Part shown: positions 52,529 to 59,580 of the stretch, piece by piece
How positions within the stretch are numbered: the first letter of the stretch is position 1
Layout: the number at the start of each line of letters is the position of its first letter
Origin: Streptomyces griseorubiginosus
Lineage (GTDB): Bacteria; Actinomycetota; Actinomycetes; Streptomycetales; Streptomycetaceae
NCBI RefSeq assembly: GCF_001514195.1
Contig: NZ_KQ948740.1
Span: 186,001-250,000, forward strand
DNA length: 64,000 nt
Reading direction: 5' to 3'
The notes under the pieces: model-generated
Told to the model about the DNA's origin: nothing
The model's database searches: none
Seen by the model: only the letters and a program-made list of their open reading frames with translations
Position numbers and translations under genes: made by a program

Positions 52529-52576
52529 GCAGAATCGCCTGTGCCGTTGCTGTGCTCAGCCAAGGAGAAGAGCCGG

Positions 52577-53803
52577 ATGACATCAGTGAGAGTGCTCGTC
52601 GGGACGGTGGCCGGGGCGGTCCTGCTGCCCCTGCTCGCGAGCCCCGCGCAGGCCGATTCGCCCACCGGACCCGCGGTGGATCTCGCTGGTCTGCGCGGCG
52701 TGTTGCGTTCCGCGCTGGCCCAGGGCGCGCCGGGCGCGATGGTCCGCGTCGAGGACCGGGGCACGGTGTTCCGGGCCGCCGCCGGGGTCGCCGACCGCGG
52801 GAGCGCGCGGGCGATGGACGACACCGACCGGTTCCGCATCGGCAGTGTCACCAAGACGTTCACCGCCGTGGTGCTGCTCCAACTGGTCGACGAGAAGAAG
52901 CTGACGCTCGACGCGCCGGTCAACCGCTATCTGCCGGGGCTGCTGCCCGACGACCGGATCACGGTGCGGCAGGTGCTGGGCCACCGCAGTGGGCTGTACG
53001 ACTACACCAACGACATGTTCGCCAGGACGGTCCCGGGGTTCGAGGCGGTCCGCAAGCGGGTCTTCACCCCCGAGGAGCTGGTGAAGCTCTCGCTGCGCAA
53101 GCCGCGCACGAGCGCGCCGGGCGCGGTGTACTCGTACTCGAACACCAACTTCGTGATCGCCGGGATGCTGGTCGAGAAGCTGACCGGGAACCCGGTGCGC
53201 ACCGAGTACCAGAACCGGATCATCGCGCCGCTGAAGCTGAACGACACGTTCTACGTGCACCCGGGCACGAAGATCCCGGGCCGGTACGCACGTGGGTATC
53301 TCACCCCGGACCAGGCGGGCGCGCCGCTCGTCGACGCCACCGAGCAGACCGTGTCGTGGGCGCAGGGCGCGGGCGCGCTGATCTCCAGCACCCGGGACCT
53401 GAACACCTTCCTGTCCGCGCTGCTCCGGGGGCGGCTCACCTCGGCGGCGCAACTGGCCCAGATGGAGAAGTGGTTGCCGTCCTCCGGGACCGGACAGGCG
53501 TACGGCCTGGGACTGCGCCGCCGCGATCTGTCCTGCGGGGTCTCGGTGTACGGCCACACCGGCGCCGTGCAGGGCTTCTACACCTACGCGTTCGCCTCGA
53601 AGGACGGCAAGCGGACGCTGGCCGCGGTTGCCAACACGTCCAACAACGGCACCGTCCTCACCACCATGCTGCGCACCCTGGACCCGGCGTTCTGCGGCAA
53701 GGCGACGAAGGCCGTGGGCAGCCCGGCGAGCAGGGCTCCGCGGGGCAAGGCGGCGCCGGTCGAGCGGCACGAGGACATGACGCCGGCGGTCCCCTTGGAC
53801 TGA
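52577..53803 (+). CDS. secreted serine hydrolase (class C beta-lactamase/D-Ala-D-Ala carboxypeptidase fold)
   Basis: A 408-residue exported serine hydrolase. Signal VLVGTVAGAVLLPLLASPAQA; active-site SxxK with Ser90 and Lys93 in GSVTK, YxN with Tyr187 in SYSN, and HTG with His327 in YGHTGAVQG. It belongs to the R61-like DD-peptidase/beta-lactamase-C group; peptidoglycan is the likely substrate. I chose ATG 52577 because AAGGAGAAG lies upstream. It is divergent from the ROK operon. Its final codons and stop begin a 36/49-base tandem repeat block that fills the gap to the next gene. Confidence 0.9.
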   Translation: MTSVRVLVGTVAGAVLLPLLASPAQADSPTGPAVDLAGLRGVLRSALAQGAPGAMVRVEDRGTVFRAAAGVADRGSARAMDDTDRFRIGSVTKTFTAVVLLQLVDEKKLTLDAPVNRYLPGLLPDDRITVRQVLGHRSGLYDYTNDMFARTVPGFEAVRKRVFTPEELVKLSLRKPRTSAPGAVYSYSNTNFVIAGMLVEKLTGNPVRTEYQNRIIAPLKLNDTFYVHPGTKIPGRYARGYLTPDQAGAPLVDATEQTVSWAQGAGALISSTRDLNTFLSALLRGRLTSAAQLAQMEKWLPSSGTGQAYGLGLRRRDLSCGVSVYGHTGAVQGFYTYAFASKDGKRTLAAVANTSNNGTVLTTMLRTLDPAFCGKATKAVGSPASRAPRGKAAPVERHEDMTPAVPLD

Positions 53804-53998
53804 GTCCGGGCGGGGAACCCCGGGGGCCTGGTGGGCGCTGTACTTGGACCGAACCCCGGGCCCTGGTGGGCGCCGCTCTTGGACCGAACCCCGGGGGCCT
53901 GGTGGGCGCCGCTCTTGGACCGAACCCCGGGGGCCTGGTGGGCGCTGCTCCTGGACCGAGGCCGGGCGGGGAACCCCCGGTGCCTGGTGCCCGTTGCT
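53794..53998. repeat. tandem repeat block (49-35-36-36-49 bases) across the serine hydrolase stop
   Basis: Five units: 53794-53842, 53843-53877, 53878-53913, 53914-53949 and 53950-53998. The inner three are near-identical (CTTGGACCGAACCCCGGG, CCTGGTGGGCGCC, GCT); the outer two carry a shared extra 13-base segment (GGGCGGGG region). The first unit starts in the last codons of the serine hydrolase and holds its TGA. The block ends 30 bases before the next gene's start. Confidence 0.93.
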
Positions 53999-54028
53999 CC
54001 CTGCGGACGACGACACCAGGGCGGCACG

Positions 54029-55444
54029 ATGAGCGAGTTGGTACCCGGGGGCAATCTGCCCCTTCCCGAGGGGGCCGTCACCGTGCGGGTGACCGGCCCC
54101 TTCGACGTGTCCGCACTCGTCACGGACGAGGGCGGCAAGGTCCGCGGCGACGCCGACTTCGTCTTCTACAACCAGCCCTCGGCTCCCGGCGCCCGGCTCT
54201 CGGGCGACACGCTGACCGTCGATCCGCGCCGTCTGCGTGCGGGCGCCGCCCGGGTCACGGTGGTCGTGAGCCCGGCCGACCCCGCCACCGACCTGGGCCG
54301 GCTGCCCGTCCCGGTTCTCGAGATCTCCCGCGTGGGCGGCGGGGCGCTGGCCCGGTTCACCCCACCGCGGCCACGGCAGGAGACGGTGCTGCTGCTCGCG
54401 GAGATCTACCGCCGGGGTGACGGCTGGAAGCTGCGGGCGCTGGGGCAGGGGTACGCGGACGGACTCGGGGGTCTGGCGCGGGACTTCGGCGTGGAGGTGG
54501 CGGACGGGACACCGGCGACCACGAGGACGGGCGCGTCGGTGCCGTATCCGGGTCCTGCCGCATCTCCCACACCAGCGGCACCTCCGGCCCCTTGGGCGCC
54601 GCCCGCTCCGCCCGGGCCACCCGCGCCCCGCCTCGCCCCCACGTCCCCCTCCCCCGCGCTCTCCCCCGACCTGGACACCTTCCTGACCCTGGTCAACTCG
54701 GCCCGCGGCAAGGTCGGTTCACGCCCGGTCGCCCTCGACGCCCGCCTGACCCGAGCAGCCCGCGCGCACGCCTGCGCGATGGCCTCCGCGGGACGCCTCG
54801 GTGTCGAGGGGCCGGACGGTGTCTCCGTGTTCCAGCGGGTCACCGCCTCCGGGTACACGTACGTCACCGTCGGCGAGCACCTCGTCTCCGGTCCGCGCAA
54901 CCCGCCCGAGTTCGTCGAGTACTGCCTGCGCACCGAGCAGCCCCGGCGGACGCTGCACGACCCCGTCTTCACGGACGCCGGCCTGGCGTACGTCTCCGGG
55001 GGCCGCTCCGGCGACACCTACTGGACGGCGTTGTGGGCCAGGCCCCTCACCACCGCCGATCTCGCGCGTGCCGTCGACGAGGTGGTCGTCCTCACCAACC
55101 GTCAGCGCACCGGGACCGGCCTGCCGCCCCTCGCCGCCGATCCGCATCTCGCCCGTGCCGCGCAGGCGTACAGCACCGACATGGCGGCCCGCGCCTTCTA
55201 CTCCCACACCTCGCCCGAGGGCACCCAGCCCTGGGACCGGGCCGCCGCCGCGGGCTCGACCCGGCGCTCGATCGGGGAGAACATCGCGTGCGGACAGCGC
55301 TCGGCCGCCGAGGTCGTCGAGGGCTGGATGAACAGTCCCGGGCACCGCGCCAACATCCTGAAGCCCGGCTTCACCCACATCGGCGTCGGCTTCGCGGGCG
55401 GCGGTCCGGCGGGCACGTACTGGACGCAGCTGTTCGGCGGCTGA
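54029..55444 (+). CDS. TerD-like domain fused to two CAP (SCP/PR-1) domains
   Basis: A 471-residue fusion. Residues about 1-165 match TerD/TerZ tellurite-resistance proteins (SALVTDEGGKVRGDADFVFYNQ, later LARDFGVEVADG). A proline/alanine/serine-rich linker spans about 165-215. A degenerate CAP domain follows (LTLVNSARGKVGSRPVALD onwards) and then a complete one (VVVLTNRQRTGTGLPPL, FYSHTSPEG, GWMNSPGHRANIL, GVGFA). There is no signal peptide, so CAP domains that are usually secreted appear on a cytosolic TerD carrier. The ATG at 54029 is used. Confidence 0.85.
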   Translation: MSELVPGGNLPLPEGAVTVRVTGPFDVSALVTDEGGKVRGDADFVFYNQPSAPGARLSGDTLTVDPRRLRAGAARVTVVVSPADPATDLGRLPVPVLEISRVGGGALARFTPPRPRQETVLLLAEIYRRGDGWKLRALGQGYADGLGGLARDFGVEVADGTPATTRTGASVPYPGPAASPTPAAPPAPWAPPAPPGPPAPRLAPTSPSPALSPDLDTFLTLVNSARGKVGSRPVALDARLTRAARAHACAMASAGRLGVEGPDGVSVFQRVTASGYTYVTVGEHLVSGPRNPPEFVEYCLRTEQPRRTLHDPVFTDAGLAYVSGGRSGDTYWTALWARPLTTADLARAVDEVVVLTNRQRTGTGLPPLAADPHLARAAQAYSTDMAARAFYSHTSPEGTQPWDRAAAAGSTRRSIGENIACGQRSAAEVVEGWMNSPGHRANILKPGFTHIGVGFAGGGPAGTYWTQLFGG

Positions 55445-55512
55445 TTCCCGCGCCGGACAGGATCCGGGTCGGGATCTTGGCGGAGGGAAGCGCTCCGGGC
55501 CAGGATGCCCCC

Positions 55513-56190
55513 ATGAAGGGTGACCTCTTTTCCAGTGAGCACATGGTGCAGCCGGCCACCGCGCCGGGCATGACGGTCGAGAACGCGAAGTGCATCCGGT
55601 ACGCGGTGCACGGCGAGATGCTCGCCCGCCAGGGGGCGATGGTCGCCTACCGCGGCAATCTCCAGTTCGAGCGCAAGGGCCAGGGCGTCGGCGGCATGCT
55701 CAAGCGGGCCGTCACCGGTGAAGGACTGCCCCTGATGGCGGTGCGCGGCCAGGGTGAGGCCTGGTTCGCGCACGAGGCGCAGAACTGCTTCATCGTCGAC
55801 GTGGAACAGGGTGACGAGTTCACGGTCAACGGCCGCAACGTCCTGTGTTTCGACGCCTCGTTGGCGTACCGGATCTCGACCGTGAAGGGCGCGGGCATAG
55901 CGGGTGGCGGTCTCTTCAACAGTGTGTTCACCGGCCACGGCCGGCTCGGTCTGGTCTGCGAGGGCAATCCGCTGGTGATTCCGGTCGCCCCCGAGTTCCC
56001 GGTGTACGTCGACACCGACGCGGTCGTCGGCTGGACCGCGGGCCTGGGCACCTCGCTGCACCGTTCGCAGTCCATCGGCTCGATGCTGCGGGGCGGTTCC
56101 GGCGAGGCGGTGCAGCTGATGCTCCAGGGGTCGGGCTATGTCGTCGTGCGCCCGAGCGAGGCGACCCCGCAGAAGGCGCAGCAGCACTGA
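55513..56190 (+). CDS. AIM24 family protein
   Basis: A 225-residue protein of the AIM24/TerB-linked beta-helix family: IRYAVHGEMLARQGAMVAYRGN near residue 28, then LVCEGNPLVIPVAPEFPVYVDTDAVVGW near residue 150. In bacteria these genes cluster with TerD genes and with stress or phage-defence proteins; molecular function is unsettled. The ATG at 55513 is used. It directly follows the TerD-CAP gene and ends at a strong terminator, so the two likely form a Ter-linked unit. Confidence 0.86.
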   Translation: MKGDLFSSEHMVQPATAPGMTVENAKCIRYAVHGEMLARQGAMVAYRGNLQFERKGQGVGGMLKRAVTGEGLPLMAVRGQGEAWFAHEAQNCFIVDVEQGDEFTVNGRNVLCFDASLAYRISTVKGAGIAGGGLFNSVFTGHGRLGLVCEGNPLVIPVAPEFPVYVDTDAVVGWTAGLGTSLHRSQSIGSMLRGGSGEAVQLMLQGSGYVVVRPSEATPQKAQQH

Positions 56191-56265
56191 CACGCGCCGC
56201 CCGCACGGTGATCTGCGCCTCACAGGCAACCCGTCCGGCTCCGTCCACGTCTTGATCGGCAACAG

Positions 56266-56299
56266 GTGAGCCCCGGCCCCCGGGCCGGGGCTCACTTTT
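56266..56299 (+). terminator. strong intrinsic terminator after AIM24 gene
   Basis: GTGAGCCCCGGCCC (56266-56279) pairs with GGGCCGGGGCTCAC (56282-56295), a perfect 14-bp palindrome with almost no loop, followed by TTTT. It isolates the AIM24 gene from the TPR-polyprenyl operon. Confidence 0.9.
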
Positions 56300-56305
56300 C
56301 AAGGC

Positions 56306-56357
56306 ACTATACGCACCATGTATACGCGGCATGTATAGATGGGGTGTATACCGACGG
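56306..56357 (+). promoter_or_regulatory. four-step 13-base operator ladder upstream of the TPR gene
   Basis: Direct steps begin at 56306, 56319, 56332 and 56345, each with TATA at the same place (ACTATA, then TGTATA three times), spaced exactly 13 bases. Steps 1 and 2 also share CGC and CA at matching places. The ladder ends ten bases before the ATG of the TPR gene, where a protein polymerising along DNA could cover the promoter. Confidence 0.65.
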
Positions 56358-56367
56358 AAAGGCATGC

Positions 56368-57408
56368 ATGTACGGCAAGGCATTCGCCCCCGAGTACCAG
56401 GGCGCCCTCACCTCCCTCTCCGTGAACTCCTCGCTGGAGGACGTACTGGCCGCCGGCATCGAGCAGTTGAGAGCGGCCGAGCGGGCCGGGCGGCACGCCG
56501 AGGCGGCGCGTTCCGGGCTCGCGGTCGCCGAGGCGCAGCGCCGGCTCGGGCGGATCGCCGACGCCGACCTGGCGTGGAAGGCCAGTTACCGGGCCGCCCG
56601 CCGGGCCGAGGACACCGCGGGCAGGGCGTGGGCGCTGTGGAGCGGCGGCACCCTGGCCCGGCAGCGCGGTGAATTCGCCCTCGCCCGGCGGCTGCTGGGG
56701 CTCGCGGCCGAACTCGGCGAGCGCGGTGGGGATGTCGTCGTGCGCGGCTACTCGCTCGCGGGGCTGGCCGAGACCGGCCGCATCCAGGGCGACTACGAGG
56801 CGGTCGGCAGGCTGCACGAGCAGTTGCTGGCCGAGGCCAGGCGGCGCGGCGAGGCCCGGCACACGGTGTGGGCGCTGTCGGGCATCGCACAGATGCACCG
56901 CAACACGGGCTCCTACGACACCGCGTTCGCCATGTTCGAGGAGGCGGCCCGGATCGCCGCGGACGCCGACGACCGGCGCGGTCACGCCTGGGCACTGCGC
57001 GGGCTCGCGGACCTCGCCTCGGTGCGCGACGGCGACACCGAACGGGCCCTCGCCCTGCTGTCGGAGGCGGAGTCGACCTGCCGCGCGATGAACCTCTCCA
57101 GCGCGCTGGCCTACAACCACAAGATGCGCGGCAACGTCCTCTACCGGGCCGGGCGTCACGCCGAGGCGCGCGAGCTGTACGAGGAGGCGCTGGCGGAGTT
57201 CCGCGCCATGAGCGAGCCGCGCGGGGAGGCGCTGGCGCGGCTGGGGCTCGCCAAGTCCCTGGCCCGCCTCGGCCGCGACCGGGCCGAGACGGCTGCCGAA
57301 CTGGACGATCTGGCACGAGTGTTGGAGCGGACCGGGCTGCGGCACGCCCGGGAGATGGTGGCACGGGCCCAGGAGGAGTTCGGTGTGCGGGCGGAGGCGG
57401 TCCGGTGA
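56368..57408 (+). CDS. tetratricopeptide-repeat protein
   Basis: A 346-residue helical protein made of about six TPR units (for example AEAARSGLAVAEAQRRLGRI, YDTAFAMFEEAARIAADAD, AEARELYEEALAEFRAMSE). No enzymatic domain or signal peptide. TPR proteins usually bind partner proteins; the partner here is probably the polyprenyl synthase, because the stop overlaps its start. I chose ATG 56368 because GGAAAGG lies six bases upstream. The gene sits under a repeated TGTATA operator. Confidence 0.83.
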   Translation: MYGKAFAPEYQGALTSLSVNSSLEDVLAAGIEQLRAAERAGRHAEAARSGLAVAEAQRRLGRIADADLAWKASYRAARRAEDTAGRAWALWSGGTLARQRGEFALARRLLGLAAELGERGGDVVVRGYSLAGLAETGRIQGDYEAVGRLHEQLLAEARRRGEARHTVWALSGIAQMHRNTGSYDTAFAMFEEAARIAADADDRRGHAWALRGLADLASVRDGDTERALALLSEAESTCRAMNLSSALAYNHKMRGNVLYRAGRHAEARELYEEALAEFRAMSEPRGEALARLGLAKSLARLGRDRAETAAELDDLARVLERTGLRHAREMVARAQEEFGVRAEAVR

Positions 57409-58379
57409 CGACCCTGACCGCACCCGAAGTCCTCACCCGTTGCCGCGCGTTGGTGCGGCCCGCGCTCCGGGAGGCCGTCGGCCGGCTGCACCCCTGGGTC
57501 GGGGAGATGGCCGCCTACTCCTTCGGCTGGTGCGAGGTCGGCGGCACTCCGGCCGACGCGTCCGGCGGCAAGGGCGTACGGCAGGCACTGGCCGTGCTGG
57601 GCGCCGAGTCGGCCGGTGCGCCCGCGCAGGCCGGGGTGCCGGCGGCGGTCGCCGTGGAGCTGGTGCACGTCTTCTCCCTGCTCCACGACGACGTCATGGA
57701 CGCCGACGCGACCCGGCGCGGCCGCCCCACGGTGTGGAAGGCGTACGGCACGGGTCCGGCCGTCCTCACCGGCGACGCCCTGTTCGCGCTGGCCGTGGAG
57801 ACCCTGGCCGACTCCGGCGCCGGGGCCGTGCGCCTGCTGTCCACCGCGCTCCGGGACCTGGTCCGCGGTCAGGCCGACGACCTGCTGTTCGCCACGCGTC
57901 CCTGGCGGGGCCCGGAGCAGGTCGGCACGCAGGAGTACCGGGTCATGGCCGAGGGCAAGACCGGGGCACTGCTGGGCTGCGCGGCCGCGCTCGGCGCCCT
58001 GCTCGGCGGAGCACCGCCCGCCGATGTGGCCGCGCTCGACCGGGCCGGACGGCACCTGGGGGTGGCGTTCCAGATCGTGGACGACGTCCTGGGCATCTGG
58101 GGCGATCCCCTGGTCACCGGGAAGCCGGTGCACGGCGATCTGCGGGAGCGGAAGAAGACGTTCCCGGTCCTGGCCGCGCTGGCCGCGCCGACCCCCGCGG
58201 CGGCGCGGCTGACCCGGCTCCTCGCGTCGGACGCCGACCCCGAGGAGGTCGCGGCCCTGGTCGAGAAGTGCGGCGGCAGGGCCGCCGCACTGGTCGAGGC
58301 GCGCCGTCACATGGCGTCGGCCGAGAGCGTGGAGGCGCTGCGGCCGCTCCTGGACCACCTGCTGCGGCGCGACCTCTGA
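57405..58379 (+). CDS. polyprenyl diphosphate synthase (trans-isoprenyl, GGPPS-like)
   Basis: A 324-residue isoprenoid synthase. The first Asp-rich motif is DDVMD at 95-99; the second is DDVLG at 226-230, so the last Asp is Gly, as in some Streptomyces CrtE-type enzymes. It would condense IPP with an allylic starter to make GPP, FPP or GGPP; the DDxxG change makes chain length uncertain. The GTG overlaps the TPR stop (57405-57408). No terpene cyclase or carotenoid gene is in the window, so the product's use is unknown. Confidence 0.86.
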   Translation: MTTLTAPEVLTRCRALVRPALREAVGRLHPWVGEMAAYSFGWCEVGGTPADASGGKGVRQALAVLGAESAGAPAQAGVPAAVAVELVHVFSLLHDDVMDADATRRGRPTVWKAYGTGPAVLTGDALFALAVETLADSGAGAVRLLSTALRDLVRGQADDLLFATRPWRGPEQVGTQEYRVMAEGKTGALLGCAAALGALLGGAPPADVAALDRAGRHLGVAFQIVDDVLGIWGDPLVTGKPVHGDLRERKKTFPVLAALAAPTPAAARLTRLLASDADPEEVAALVEKCGGRAAALVEARRHMASAESVEALRPLLDHLLRRDL

Positions 58380-58457
58380 CGCCCCGCACGCCGAGTTGAC
58401 CGGTGGCAGTCCGCCGGGACAGGGTTCGAGAGGACCTCTCTCGGAAGGAACACCGTC

Positions 58458-59417
58458 TTGATCGGGATCACGGACATCGAGCGGCAGGCCGGGCGGATCG
58501 CCGAGCACGTCGTCCGCACGCCGACCCTGCCCAGCCCCGGCCTGTCCGCGCTGCTCGGTGCTCCCGTCACCGTCAAGCTCGAACTGCTCCAGCGCACCGG
58601 CTCGTTCAAGGCGCGCGGGGCGACCGCCAAGCTGCTGTCGCTGAGCGAGGCGGAGCGTGCGGCCGGGGTGGTGGCGGTCAGCGGGGGCAACCACGGGATC
58701 GCCCTCGCCCACATGGCCGCCGCGCTGGACGTCAAGGCGACGGTGGTCATGCCGCGGTCGGCGCCCGCCCGGTCCGTGGAGATCGTGGCGGCCTCCGGTG
58801 CGTCACTGCGGCTGACGGACGACATGGACGGCGCGTTCTCGCTCGTGAACCGGCTGCGGGACGAGGGGCTGACACTGGTCCACCCCTTCGACGACCCGCT
58901 GGTGATCGCCGGACAGGGCACGGTCGGACTGGAGTTCGCCGACGACGCGGACGACCTCACCGACGTCCTCGTCAGCGTCGGGGGCGGCGGTCTGATCGCC
59001 GGAGTCGCGGCGGCGCTGAGGGCCCGCCGTCCGGGGGTCAGGGTCTGGGGTGTGGAGACCGAGGGTGCCGAGGCCATGTCCCGGGCGCTCGCCGCGGGCG
59101 GGCCGGTCCCGGTCGCGCTGTCCTCGGTGGTGTCCACGCTGAGCGCCCCCGCCGTCTCGCAGCTGACGTACGAGCACGCGGCGGCGCTGGTCACCGAGGT
59201 TCTCGTGGTGCCGGACCGGGAGGCCGTCCAGGGCTGCCTGGACCTCGCCGACCACGCCAAGGTGTGGGGCGAACCCGCGGCCGGCTGTCTCCTGCCCGCC
59301 GCCCGGCGGGTGCTGGAGCGGGTCGGCGACAGCTGCCGACTGGGTCTCGTGGTGTGCGGCGGCAACACGACCACCACCGACGTCATGGCGTGGGCCGAGC
59401 GGTTCGGACTGCGGTGA
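58458..59417 (+). CDS. PLP-dependent serine/threonine dehydratase-like enzyme
   Basis: A 319-residue fold-type II PLP enzyme of the threonine/serine dehydratase and racemase group. Lys51 in GSFKARGA is the Schiff-base lysine, SGGNHGIALAHMA near 78 binds the cofactor and the VSVGGGGLIAGVAAALR loop near 175 holds the phosphate. The serine-racemase-like length without an ACT domain fits a catabolic or 3-hydroxyaspartate dehydratase role. The TTG start at 58458 follows GGAAGGA eight bases upstream. Confidence 0.86.
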   Translation: MIGITDIERQAGRIAEHVVRTPTLPSPGLSALLGAPVTVKLELLQRTGSFKARGATAKLLSLSEAERAAGVVAVSGGNHGIALAHMAAALDVKATVVMPRSAPARSVEIVAASGASLRLTDDMDGAFSLVNRLRDEGLTLVHPFDDPLVIAGQGTVGLEFADDADDLTDVLVSVGGGGLIAGVAAALRARRPGVRVWGVETEGAEAMSRALAAGGPVPVALSSVVSTLSAPAVSQLTYEHAAALVTEVLVVPDREAVQGCLDLADHAKVWGEPAAGCLLPAARRVLERVGDSCRLGLVVCGGNTTTTDVMAWAERFGLR

Positions 59418-59444
59418 GGGAGCTGCCCGACTCCGTTCGCTGTA

Positions 59445-59460
59445 CTGACTTCTGAGTCAG
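59445..59460 (+). promoter_or_regulatory. short palindrome upstream of the pseudokinase gene
   Basis: CTGACT (59445-59450) and AGTCAG (59455-59460) flank TCTG. It lies 28 bases after the dehydratase stop and about 120 bases before the pseudokinase gene, so it may be an operator or a weak terminator. It is the most AT-rich part of that gap. Confidence 0.4.
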
Positions 59461-59580
59461 ATATCGACCGGGTGCCGACCGGCCAGAAAGCGGATTCCAC
59501 CGGTTGGGGAATTGATTGAACAGACCCCGCCGCACCCGCCGTACCTCTGTGAAAGGTGAGAGCCAGGGGTTCAGCGAAGG

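Noticed and set aside
53794..53998. Repeat block as a coding N-terminal extension of the TerD-CAP protein
   Set aside because: The frame is open through the block from about 53831, but the peptide is a repeated Pro-Gly-Trp low-complexity run and the TerD domain starts naturally at 54029.
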